18,831 bases of DNA from JACCXG01 sp963785755. GTDB taxonomy: Bacteria > Acidobacteriota > Vicinamibacteria > Vicinamibacterales > 2-12-FULL-66-21. The stretch is from assembly GCA_963785755.1 (NCBI GenBank), contig CAWAXG010000020.1:1-18831 (forward strand), in the 5' to 3' direction. The translations under genes and the position numbers were made by a program. This document shows, in pieces, positions 1 to 6,438 of the stretch (positions are counted from its first letter, which is position 1; each line of letters opens with the position of its first letter). A model generated the notes under the pieces. It made no database searches and was not told the DNA's origin. It saw only the letters and a list, made by a program, of their open reading frames with translations.

Positions 1-359
1 ATGAGGTAATGCGTCGTCAGGTTGCTGATGAGGAAGTACTCGTCGGGACCGGCGAGTCCCCGGAGCGCTCGCGTGAGCGTGACCTTGATCACCGCAACCG
101 GCAGACCGATCGCGGCAAGCACCATGGCGCGAAGCACCCAGCCGCCTCGGCGCAGCATCAAGCGGCGCGCCAGCCAGACGACCAGCGGCGTCATCGCGGC
201 CCACACGTACCACTCGGTGAACGCCATGCCGAACGTCTGGCGCCACTGGGGCGGCCGGTACGCCAGCATGTAGGTGAGCGAGCTGCTGACCGCGAACACG
301 CACGCCAGGAGCGTCCAGGCAGCGAGCACGACGAGCCACCACGCCCACCGTCGAGGCAT
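1..359 (-). CDS. Sensor histidine kinase, LytS/YehU type, N-terminal membrane part (partial)
   Basis: The reading frame opens with ATG at 359 and stays open for 119 codons to the left edge, so only the N-terminus is visible. It encodes a basic start (MPRRW), a hydrophobic segment at about residues 6-31, the stretch RPPQWRQTFGMAFTEWYVW (about 35-53), a second membrane segment ending in WLARRL, a third at about 79-99, and the start of a fourth near YFLISNLTTHYL. Alternating helices with an AFTEWYVWA...TPLVVWLARR pattern match the membrane domain that precedes the His_kinase (PF06580) and HATPase domains in many acidobacterial LytS/YehU-like kinases. In that family the kinase signals to a LytTR-type response regulator. 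The catalytic part lies outside the window, so the function is inferred from the N-terminus alone. No clear Shine-Dalgarno precedes the ATG, so an internal start such as Met31 is possible. Confidence 0.68.
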   Translation of the reverse strand, partial: MPRRWAWWLVVLAAWTLLACVFAVSSSLTYMLAYRPPQWRQTFGMAFTEWYVWAAMTPLVVWLARRLMLRRGGWVLRAMVLAAIGLPVAVIKVTLTRALRGLAGPDEYFLISNLTTHYL

Positions 360-393
360 GCGGGTATTTAGCACAGATTCCGAGTCACGCGCG

Positions 394-415
394 CCAACTC
401 CCAATTTCCAACTGC
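394..415. repeat. AACTCCC-type heptamer repeat, single arm
   Basis: CAACTCCC, AATTTCC and AACTGCTC follow one another at a 7-base period. The same heptamer family occurs at 1104-1131, 1302-1329, 7317-7346 and 7430-7456. Here only the AACTCCC-sense arm is present. It lies just before the 434-545 hairpin. Together with that hairpin it fills most of the 216-base gap between the kinase and the DoxX-like gene. Confidence 0.6.
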
Positions 416-433
416 TCAAGAAAGAGTCGAGTT

Positions 434-545
434 GCGCTTCGCGCCGCACAAGGCACGACGTCACGAAGGCACGAAGGATCTGTTGAAACCTCTACCACCG
501 TCGTGCCGTCGTGCCGTCGTGCCGTCGTGCAGCGCGCGCAGCGCG
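434..545. repeat. Dispersed hairpin element, copy A (GCACGAAG/GCACGACG octamers)
   Basis: The left arm (434-480) begins GCGCTTCGCGCCGCAC and continues with GGCACGACG, TCACGAAG and GCACGAAGG units. The right arm (498-545) contains four exact tandem copies of CCGTCGTG followed by CAGCGCGCGCAGCGC. The arms are largely complementary across a loop of about 17 bases. The left arm is nearly identical to those at 2642-2689 and 13450-13497, apart from one missing base after CGCAC. No coding role is evident. Confidence 0.8.
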
Positions 546-575
546 ATAGTCTGCTAATCAGCACGATGCTCCGGT

Positions 576-968
576 TCACCCCGCCGCCACCGTCTTCCCG
601 ACTGCGCCTTGCCGGTACCGCTGGAGCCAGGGCTCGCGGCGCGCGTAGGCAATCAGGGCCAGGAGCGCCGCGAATACGAATTCGCCGACGCCGCTTCGAC
701 CGCCAACCGTCAGCTGCGTGATCGCCGCCCCAATCATCACCACGCTCAGCACGGCCGCGCTCGGCGCCGCCGTCTTCGGAATCAGCAGGCCGAGGCCGGC
801 GACCACTTCAATGGCGCCGATGACGAGATAGAAGTGTTCCGGATAGCCCCAGTTTCGAAACATTCTCTGCCAGACGGGGCTGGTGAACTTCTGGAGACCA
901 GGCCCCACCATCACGAGCGCCAGCAAACACGAGATCAGCCACAGCCCAATGAGCTTCAAACGCGCCAT
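576..968 (-). CDS. DoxX-like integral membrane protein
   Basis: This 130-residue hydrophobic protein has four predicted membrane segments: about residues 5-25, 45-62 (VIGAIEVVAGLGLLIP), 68-88 and 94-110. The first helix is followed by GLQKF, and a GAIEVVAGLGLL helix comes next, which is the usual DoxX/DoxD-like arrangement. The length matches the family (about 120-150 residues). DoxX-like proteins are small inner-membrane proteins; some associate with quinone-linked oxidoreductases or oxidative-stress proteins, but for most members the role is unknown. The ATG at 968 is preceded by AGGAGG (977-982 on the opposite strand) at an 8-base spacing, which supports this start. The gene stands alone, with repeat-rich gaps on both sides, so its neighbours say little about its partner. 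Confidence 0.85.
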   Translation of the reverse strand: MARLKLIGLWLISCLLALVMVGPGLQKFTSPVWQRMFRNWGYPEHFYLVIGAIEVVAGLGLLIPKTAAPSAAVLSVVMIGAAITQLTVGGRSGVGEFVFAALLALIAYARREPWLQRYRQGAVGKTVAAG

Positions 969-976
969 GTTTCACG

Positions 977-982
977 CCTCCT
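977..982 (-). promoter_or_regulatory. Ribosome binding site of the DoxX-like gene
   Basis: A perfect AGGAGG lies 8 bases before the ATG at 968 and fixes that start. Confidence 0.75.
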
Positions 983-1103
983 GCACCAGGTTTCAGACGG
1001 TGCGGGGCGACTATGCCCGGATTGGGCATCGCGGCACGATGGAGATGGGGCAAGAGGGAGCGGGGTGGGGTGAGCGGAGAACCGCAGGTATCGCGATGGC
1101 GTC

Positions 1104-1329
1104 AACTCCCAACTTCCAACTGCCAACTCCCAATTCATGGCACTTCCGGCTAAGAAGCTGGAAGCCACGCTGACAGTCATGAAGATGCGCTCGGAGACCT
1201 TCGTGCCTGAATGCCGTCGTGCAGCGCGTCAGCGCCGTAAAACGACTCGCCCCAGAAACGGGGCAGCGAATTTCACGCCGATGATTCGAGGTTCGCGACT
1301 TGGAGGTTGGGAGTTGGAAGTTGGGAGTT
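1104..1329. repeat. Long inverted repeat of AACTCCC heptamers around a 170-base interior
   Basis: The left arm (1104-1131) reads AACTCCC, AACTTCC, AACTGCC, AACTCCC with an exact 7-base period. The right arm (1302-1329), on the opposite strand, reads AACTCCC, AACTTCC, AACTCCC, AACCTCC. The arms match at 25 of 28 positions in inverted orientation. The interior (1132-1301) holds a degenerate right arm of the GCACGAAG element (1199-1234) and no convincing gene. The element lies in the gap between the DoxX-like and RraA-like genes. Confidence 0.75.
1199..1234. repeat. Degenerate half of the GCACGAAG hairpin element (copy D)
   Basis: CTTCGTGCCTGAATGCCG, then TCGTGCAGCGCGTCAGCG, closely follows the right arm of the copy at 2705-2750, including the CAGCGCGTCAGCGC end. 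The matching left arm is absent or unrecognisable, so this looks like a decayed half-element inside the 1104-1329 inverted repeat. Confidence 0.5.
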
Positions 1330-1344
1330 GAAGATCGTGCGAAC

Positions 1345-1452
1345 AAAAAACGCCTGTACGGGGCACTGCCGCCAGTTGTGGTTGAGCGCGCGTGCTCGGA
1401 TGAAAACATCCGGAAGCCGCGCGGCGCGTGTGCGGCAGAACCCCGTCAGGCG
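1345..1452 (-). terminator. Long hairpin followed by U6 on the minus strand
   Basis: On the plus strand, CGCCTGTACGGGGCACTGCC (1351-1370) can pair imperfectly with GCGGCAGAACCCCGTCAGGC (1432-1451). A central GGATG-AAAA-CATCC stem-loop at 1398-1411 is joined to the outer arms by GC-rich, partly paired stretches. Directly outside the outer stem, 1345-1350 is AAAAAA, which becomes U6 at the 3' end of minus-strand RNA. That is the layout of an intrinsic terminator for transcripts coming from the RraA-like gene, which ends at 1646. The stem of about 45 bases is unusually long for a simple terminator, so it may also be the 3' part of a structured RNA. Confidence 0.45.
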
Positions 1453-1645
1453 CCCTCTAGGCCCGGTGGCACATCCACGATTGGTGGCCTCCTTCGACCA
1501 AGCGAGTTGAGGCCAGAATGGACCTCTCGCGCGCCGGAGTCAAGCGCATTTCACATCGCGCGATCGGGCCGCGATTTGCCTGCAGATCGTGGCTCAACGT
1601 GTCGCATCCCGACGTCTGCGCTGCGACGTCGCGACCGCCGCTTCT
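1453..1645. other. Gene-free stretch downstream of the RraA-like gene
   Basis: No reading frame here is believable and no tRNA-like sequence is visible. It contains several small palindromes: GAGGCCAGAATGGACCTC near 1509-1526, and two GACGTC sites near 1611-1640. With the hairpin at 1345-1452 it forms a roughly 300-base leader into the terminator. With 969-1344, which is mostly repeats, it makes up the 677-base gap between the DoxX-like and RraA-like genes. Confidence 0.4.
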
Positions 1646-2590
1646 CTACTTCGCGATCAGGTTGTTTGGCTTCACTCCCTGCTTCGGATGCGTCTTCTTC
1701 CATTCCTCGAACACCTTCTGCAGCTCGGGGCTGAGGGTTGGATAGATGTCGCGGGCGCGGTACTTCTTGCTCGCCATCAACTCGCGCTTGAAGTTCTCGG
1801 TGTAGACCGTGTCTTCCGCGGCGGCGATGACTTCGGTCACGAGCTGCGGCGGCACCACCTGCACACCCTCATCGTCGGCCACGATGATGTCCCCCGGCAG
1901 AACGGTGATCCCGCCGAGGCGGATCGGTCCGTTCCACTGAACGCCGACCTGATCGGCCATCGCCGAAGCATGCGCGCCGCGGTAATAGATCGGGAAGTCC
2001 TTCATCGGAATGAACTCGCTCAAATCGCGAATGCCGCCATCGACGATGCAGCCGAGGGCGCCGGCCATCTTCATGCCGAGGCCGGTGACATCGCCGAGGA
2101 ACGTGGCGCGATCGACCATCCCGCCGAGCTCGACGACAACGACGTCACCTGGCTCGAGATCCTCGCCGGCCCTCACGTTGTACTGGTAATCCCAGTCGCC
2201 TTCCTTGGCGAGCGCCTGGACCGCCTCCATCAGGTCGGGCCGGACCGGCAGGTATCGCATGGTGACCGCACGGCCTACGAGCTTCGTGTGCGGAACGGTC
2301 AGTTGAAAGCCGCCTTCGAAGCTGCGCACGTACCGGCGGCTCTGGAGCGCGCCCCACACCGCCTCGAGGGGAAGCTCACGAAGCCGCTGCAGCTGCGCGT
2401 CCGTGACCGTCACCGAGCGGGCCGGCTTGAGGACTTCCATCACCGGCGTCCACGTGTCCCGCGCCGCCCGATTGACTTGCACGCTTGGCGTGGCCGCCGG
2501 CTTCGCCTGTTCGCTGTAGACGCTGGTCGCTCCGGCACACACGGCGATCGCCAGCGCAGCGGCTGATCGATAGCTTCTCGTCGCGGTCAT
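1646..2590 (-). CDS. Exported RraA-family protein, HMG/CHA aldolase-like
   Basis: This 314-residue protein starts at an ATG (2590) with GGAGG 7 bases upstream. An upstream in-frame ATG at 2665 would lie inside a repeat element and is rejected. Residues 1-27 (MTATRSYRSA, then AALAIAVCAG, then ATSVYSE) look like a signal peptide. The RraA-like alpha/beta fold spans about residues 60-265, with PGDVVVVELGG (147-157), DGGIRD (184-189) and a later LPGDIIVADDEG. D167 is followed by exactly 20 residues and then R188-D189. This D-X20-R-D pattern is the metal and substrate site of class II HMG/CHA aldolases, whereas true RraA, the RNase E inhibitor, has Gly at the first position. It may therefore be a pyruvate aldolase or oxaloacetate decarboxylase-like enzyme, and an extracytoplasmic location is unusual for one. 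The tail after residue 265 is an extra charged helix. The substrate is unknown. Confidence 0.85.
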   Translation of the reverse strand: MTATRSYRSAAALAIAVCAGATSVYSEQAKPAATPSVQVNRAARDTWTPVMEVLKPARSVTVTDAQLQRLRELPLEAVWGALQSRRYVRSFEGGFQLTVPHTKLVGRAVTMRYLPVRPDLMEAVQALAKEGDWDYQYNVRAGEDLEPGDVVVVELGGMVDRATFLGDVTGLGMKMAGALGCIVDGGIRDLSEFIPMKDFPIYYRGAHASAMADQVGVQWNGPIRLGGITVLPGDIIVADDEGVQVVPPQLVTEVIAAAEDTVYTENFKRELMASKKYRARDIYPTLSPELQKVFEEWKKTHPKQGVKPNNLIAK

Positions 2591-2597
2591 TCTCAAT

Positions 2598-2602
2598 CCT
2601 CC
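2598..2602 (-). promoter_or_regulatory. Ribosome binding site choosing the RraA-like start
   Basis: GGAGG on the minus strand lies 7 bases before the ATG at 2590. The longer frame back to 2665 has no such signal and reads through a repeat, so this site decides the start and places a signal peptide at the N-terminus. Confidence 0.7.
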
Positions 2603-2640
2603 GACATCGACTTCAACTGCCAACGTCGAACTCACGGAAT

Positions 2641-2750
2641 CGCGCTTCGCGCCGCACGAAGGCACGACGTCACGAAGGCACGAAGGATCGGTCTGTACTG
2701 ATCAGCTTCGTGCCGTCGTGCCTTCGTGCCTTCGTGCAGCGCGTCAGCGC
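2641..2750. repeat. Dispersed hairpin element, copy B
   Basis: The left arm (2641-2689) begins CGCGCTTCGCGCCGCACG and carries GCACGAAG/GCACGACG units. The right arm (2705-2750) reads GCTTCGTGCCGTCGTGCC, then TTCGTGCC, TTCGTGC and AGCGCGTCAGCGC. The arms pair over about 45 bases with a loop of about 15 bases. This is the best preserved copy. It fills most of the gap between the RraA-like gene and the TonB receptor remnant. Confidence 0.85.
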
Positions 2751-2760
2751 ATTCGACGCT

Positions 2761-3267
2761 TCAAGCCTCTCTCCCGGAAGGTCGTTGGATCTCACGGGTG
2801 GCGGCCGCGAAGCCAACCGCCCACCTCCCGAGTCCCGCCCGGTCCCGAGTCCCGTCGCGGCAGAAATTCAGCTTCAACGAAAACTGCATCGACCGACTGT
2901 CCACGACCGTCGACGTGATCCGCCCGGCCGTGGGCGAATCGAAATTCTGATTCGGGAAGCCGAAGCCTGGATGGTTGAACAGATTGAACGCGTCCCATCG
3001 GAACTCGATGTTGGCGCGGTTGCGAATCTCGAATCGCTTCGACAGCGACGTGTCGAAGTTGATGTGGCCCGGGCCGTAGAGAATGCCGCGGCCGGTGTCG
3101 CCATAGGTGTTGGGCGGCGGCGCGACGAAGTCGGCCGGGTTGTACCAGAGATCGACGGTCGGATTGTCGAGAATGCCGGACCCGATGCGGTTCGGCCAGC
3201 TTGTCGCGCCGTTGTTGACGTTCGTCTGCATGAAGACGGTGAACGGCCGCCCCGTGGTCATCGTGGA
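2761..3267 (-). pseudogene. C-terminal part of the TonB-dependent receptor, shifted one frame
   Basis: This frame continues the receptor after the frameshift: STMTTGRPFTVFMQTN follows naturally on GGWQLAGI at the end of the upstream part. It encodes the last beta-strands of the barrel, including NIEFRWDAFNLFNHPGFG and the terminal SMQFSLKLNF, a typical acidobacterial receptor end with the final aromatic F at 2863-2865. The frame then runs 33 residues further (CRDGTRDRAG to the stop at 2761) through a GAGTCCC repeat element, which is not barrel sequence. As drawn, the fragment has no start of its own except an internal ATG at 3261. Adding one T between the ATT codon at 3267-3269 and the following CC would restore a continuous receptor. 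It may be a real inactivating change or an assembly indel. Confidence 0.75.
2796..2859. repeat. GAGTCCC repeat element with a conserved 30-base core, copy 1
   Basis: The core TGGCGGCCGCGAAGCC, then AACCGCCCACCTCC, is followed by CGAGTCCCG and a second CGAGTCCCG further on. The same order recurs at 17049-17097 (TGGCGGCCAGCGAAGCGAG, then CCGCCCACCTCCCC, then two GAGTCCC). Here the element lies inside the last codons of the TonB receptor frame, between the natural barrel end at 2863 and the stop at 2761. Confidence 0.65.
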
Positions 3268-6200
3268 ATGCCGGCCAGCTGCCATCCGCCCGCGATGGCG
3301 CCGAGCAGGCCGCCTTCCGAAAGCCACCGGCGGTTCGCTCCCCACGGCAGCTCCCACACCCAGCTGACGACCGCGCGATGGCGGACGTCGAAGCCGGCTG
3401 GCCCGTGGCCAGCCTCGAGATTGGTGACCGTCTGCGGGTTGCCCACCGCGCCGGCGCCGCTCGCCGCCGAGCCGCCGTAATCGAGCGCCTTGCCGTAGGT
3501 GTAGCTGCCCAGGAACTGCAGACCGCCGCGGAACCGCTGCGTGACCTTCAGCTGTCCGCTGTGATAGGTCGAACGATTCCGTGGATCGCACTGCAGCATG
3601 CTGTTCAAGCGGTTGAGCGGCTGCAGCAGCCGCCGCGACTCCTGTGAGCCGATCCCCGGCTGCAGCTCATTCGGGTTGTAGCAGAAGACGATGTGCTTGC
3701 CGGCGCTGCCTGCGTACGTCAATTCGACGGCCATCGCCGCCAGCAATTGCCGTTCGATGCCGAGGTGCCACTGCTCCGCGTAGGGGGTCTCGTTCTCGAA
3801 GGAATGTCCGAGCACGCGGGGGTTGGCCGCCTGGAGCTCCGCGGTCGTTCGCGGCTGAACCTGCGCGATCGGCGGGAACGGATTGTCGATCGTGCGGACC
3901 GCGCTGAAGTCGGTCGGATTGGTCGCGAAGTTGACGTTCTGCGAGATCGTGTAGGGCACCTGCTGGCCGATCATGTTGGACGCCGACGGCTGCTCCGGAA
4001 AATACGTGATGGCGAAGCCGGTGCGCAGAATCGTGCTGGCGTCGCCGAACATGTCGTAGGTCAGGCCGAGACGCGGCGCGAAGTTGCCGTATTGCGTCTT
4101 CTTGTTCACCGATCGGCTGGCGCCGTCCTCTCCCGCGTAGATCAGCCGCAGGCCCACCGGGTCGAAGTTGACGATCTTGTCGTCCTCCTCGGTTTCCGCC
4201 TTGAAGATTTCATAGCGCAGCCCGGCGTTCACCGTGAACCGCGAGCTCACCTTGAAGTCGTCCTGGATGAACATGCCGTGTTCCTGCGTGCGGAGCGTAT
4301 AGGGTTCGAGCAGGAACCCGCGCGCGGCGCTGTTGAGGTAGCCGGTCAGGAGGCCCGCAATGCCCGAGCCGCCGCTATTGGTGACCGGGTTGTTGGTATA
4401 GCTCCGCCCGAACGTGATCGACCCGCGCGTATCCGTGTTCGTGAATGGCGACGGGTAGCGATCGACCAGCCGATAGCCGAACTTCAGCTGATGACGGCCG
4501 CGCAGCCAGACGAGCGAGTCTTCGACCTGCCAATGGAACTGCTTCGGGTTGACCGGCAGGAACGCCGGACCACCCGAGATGCCGGTGAGGTCGGCGATGT
4601 TGATATTCGGCAGGCCGGTGGTGAACTCCGTCACGTTGATGCCCTGAATCCCCAGCGACTCCGCCGCGCGGATGCCGAAGTCGGACTGGAACGTGAACGG
4701 GATCGTCTTCGCATAGCCGACGCGGAGCTCGTTCACGAAGGTCGGAGAAATCACCCGCGCGTAATTGAACGCCGCGCCGTGCGTGGTGAGCCGGGTGTTC
4801 TGGATGCCGGCGACGTAGGGACCGAGATCGAACCGGGACGCCGCGTCCGCCGGCGTCGGCAGACAGCAGGCCGCCTGCCCCTGCGGCGCATCGAGCTTGA
4901 ACTTGCCCCAGTTGTATCTCGCGAACAACGAATCCTTCTCGGAGGCGCGATGATCGATGCGGCCCGAGAACACGTTGTCGGTGGTCTCGCGGTTGACCGT
5001 CGAGGTGTAGTTGTTGAAATCCCCCGCGCTGTTCGGCAGCGGATAGATACTGGCCACGTTCCGGCCGATCTGGTGAATCCGGTTGGCGGGGATGATGTTG
5101 TTGAGGAACGGATCCCGGAGGAACTGCGGATTGGTCGCGGTGACCGGCCGTGAGGCGTCGAAGGCCGGGTTCAGCCGGGTGGTCAGCGGATCGAAGATCG
5201 GGATGAGATTGCCGCTGGCGTCGCGGAACTCGCTGAAGTCGCCATTCCGCGTCCGGGCCGTCGGCACGGTATTCACGAACACCTGCCCGCGCTTCTCCGA
5301 CAGTCCGGCGTAATCGGCGAAGAAAAACGTGCGGTTCTGCCCGTTGTACAGCCCCGGCAGGACGAAGGGTCCTCCGACCGCCGCGCCGAACTGATGCCGA
5401 TCGAGCGGCGGCTTGGGATCCTTGACCAGGCTGCCGTCGGCCTGCGGCACCTTCCGGACGAAGAAATTCCTGGCATCGAACGCGTCGTTCCGGAGGTACT
5501 CGAAGACCGTGCCGCTGAACACGTTGCTGCCGGACTTGGTCGCGACCGACACCACGCCGGCGCCGCGTCCGAATTCCGCGGAGAACACGCCGGACAGCAC
5601 CTTGAACTCGCGGACCTGCTCCACCGACGGCGCGATGATGACGGTGTTGAACGAGTACTCGTTGTTGTCGATGCCGTCGATCAGCCACCCGTTCGCATTC
5701 GCCTGATGTCCGAGCGCGTTGAAGTTCGACGCGCCGCGCGGATTGAACGTGCTCGCTCCCGACAGGTTCTCGTTGGCTTGTCCGGGGGTGATGCCTGGCG
5801 TCAGGTAGACGAGGGTCGCGAAGTTGCGGCCGTTCAACGGCAGTTCCTTGATCGCCCGCTCTTCGATGACCGTGCCCACCTCCGACGAATCGGTCCGCAG
5901 CAGCGGCGCCTCGGCGGTGACCGTCGTCGTTTCCTCGACGCCGCCGACTTCCAGCGTCACGTCGACTCGAGCGCGCTGGTTCACCTGCAGCACGACTCCC
6001 TCGCGAACCCATTTCCTGAAGCCGCTGACGTTGACCTCGACGGCGTAGGTGCCGGGCGTGAGGAAGGGCGCGGTATAACTGCCGGTCTCGTCGGTCACGA
6101 ATGAAGCCGACGTGCCTCGGTTCTGTTCACGGATGATGACCGTGGCGCCCGGAACGATGCCGTTCTGGTCGCGGACGGTGCCAACCAGCGTGCCGGTGGT

Positions 6201-6281
6201 GACCTGGGCGGCAAGAGGGAGGGTCGTGGAGAGCGTGAGACAGGCAGTCAAACTCACCACGAAGAACCTGAGCTTCGTCAT
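3258..6281 (-). CDS. TonB-dependent receptor with carboxypeptidase-regulatory-like domain (frameshifted)
   Basis: This Oar/SusC-like outer-membrane receptor would import a ligand across the outer membrane using TonB energy. The ATG at 6281 follows AGGAGG (6288-6293) at a 6-base spacing. Residues 1-25 form a signal peptide ending LPLAAQ. Residues about 28-112 are a CarboxypepD_reg-like beta-sandwich (TLVGTVRDQNG to VDVTLEVGG). The plug follows with ELPLNGRNFATLVYLTPG and LIDGIDNNEYSF, then FKVLSGVFSAEFGRGAG. The rest is a long barrel with FFFADYAGL and NAGLRYEIF strands. The frame ends early at 3258 after GGWQLAGI. The missing 135 or so barrel residues continue in the next frame (2761-3267), so the intact protein would be about 1140 residues plus an odd tail, normal for the family. 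The ligand cannot be read from the sequence. Neighbouring DUF1080 and dehydrogenase genes suggest a sugar or other organic compound. Confidence 0.9.
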   Translation of the reverse strand: MTKLRFFVVSLTACLTLSTTLPLAAQVTTGTLVGTVRDQNGIVPGATVIIREQNRGTSASFVTDETGSYTAPFLTPGTYAVEVNVSGFRKWVREGVVLQVNQRARVDVTLEVGGVEETTTVTAEAPLLRTDSSEVGTVIEERAIKELPLNGRNFATLVYLTPGITPGQANENLSGASTFNPRGASNFNALGHQANANGWLIDGIDNNEYSFNTVIIAPSVEQVREFKVLSGVFSAEFGRGAGVVSVATKSGSNVFSGTVFEYLRNDAFDARNFFVRKVPQADGSLVKDPKPPLDRHQFGAAVGGPFVLPGLYNGQNRTFFFADYAGLSEKRGQVFVNTVPTARTRNGDFSEFRDASGNLIPIFDPLTTRLNPAFDASRPVTATNPQFLRDPFLNNIIPANRIHQIGRNVASIYPLPNSAGDFNNYTSTVNRETTDNVFSGRIDHRASEKDSLFARYNWGKFKLDAPQGQAACCLPTPADAASRFDLGPYVAGIQNTRLTTHGAAFNYARVISPTFVNELRVGYAKTIPFTFQSDFGIRAAESLGIQGINVTEFTTGLPNINIADLTGISGGPAFLPVNPKQFHWQVEDSLVWLRGRHQLKFGYRLVDRYPSPFTNTDTRGSITFGRSYTNNPVTNSGGSGIAGLLTGYLNSAARGFLLEPYTLRTQEHGMFIQDDFKVSSRFTVNAGLRYEIFKAETEEDDKIVNFDPVGLRLIYAGEDGASRSVNKKTQYGNFAPRLGLTYDMFGDASTILRTGFAITYFPEQPSASNMIGQQVPYTISQNVNFATNPTDFSAVRTIDNPFPPIAQVQPRTTAELQAANPRVLGHSFENETPYAEQWHLGIERQLLAAMAVELTYAGSAGKHIVFCYNPNELQPGIGSQESRRLLQPLNRLNSMLQCDPRNRSTYHSGQLKVTQRFRGGLQFLGSYTYGKALDYGGSAASGAGAVGNPQTVTNLEAGHGPAGFDVRHRAVVSWVWELPWGANRRWLSEGGLLGAIAGGWQLAGIPR

Positions 6282-6287
6282 TGGCAG

Positions 6288-6293
6288 CCTCCT
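6288..6293 (-). promoter_or_regulatory. Ribosome binding site of the TonB receptor gene
   Basis: AGGAGG on the minus strand lies 6 bases before the ATG at 6281, which confirms that start. Confidence 0.75.
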
Positions 6294-6386
6294 GCGTCGC
6301 GGTGGCGGCGCGGATGTAGGCGGCTTTCCGCTTTACAGGGAAGGAGCCTGACACCAGCCCGTCGGCGATGTCAACAGCTCAAGCGG

Positions 6387-6414
6387 GGCGAATGGCGAAG
6401 GGCGAACGGGCGAC
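6387..6414. repeat. GGCGAAN heptamer tandem repeat
   Basis: GGCGAAT, GGCGAAG, GGCGAAC and GGGCGAC follow each other with an exact 7-base period in the 157-base gap between the DUF1080 gene and the TonB receptor. No inverted partner arm is seen nearby. This is a further unit family of the same architecture as the other intergenic repeats here. Confidence 0.6.
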
Positions 6415-6438
6415 AGTGCCGGCTCGCGGTGCCCGCGT

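Noticed and set aside
434..545. CRISPR array
   Set aside because: Units are 8 bases with no spacers, so this is a tandem/hairpin repeat and not CRISPR; the same applies to the other repeat sites.
969..1344. Small protein genes between the DoxX-like and RraA-like genes
   Set aside because: The short frames translate repeat arms (for example NFQLPTPNS) and have no ribosome sites or domains.
1589..2566. 325-codon plus-strand frame opposite the RraA-like gene
   Set aside because: Antisense to a gene with clear motifs, a ribosome site and a signal peptide; no domain of its own.
2485..3480. 331-codon plus-strand frame across the hairpin element and receptor end
   Set aside because: It reads through the repeat (giving TKARRHEGTKD) and then antisense receptor sequence; not a gene.
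3693..5153. Long plus-strand open frame opposite the TonB receptor
   Set aside because: It is Arg- and Val-rich with no recognisable domain and lies wholly antisense to a well-supported receptor; GC-rich DNA routinely gives such shadows.
4375..6012. 545-codon minus-strand frame overlapping the TonB receptor
   Set aside because: Very Arg-rich, low-complexity translation in another frame of the receptor; no fold or motif.
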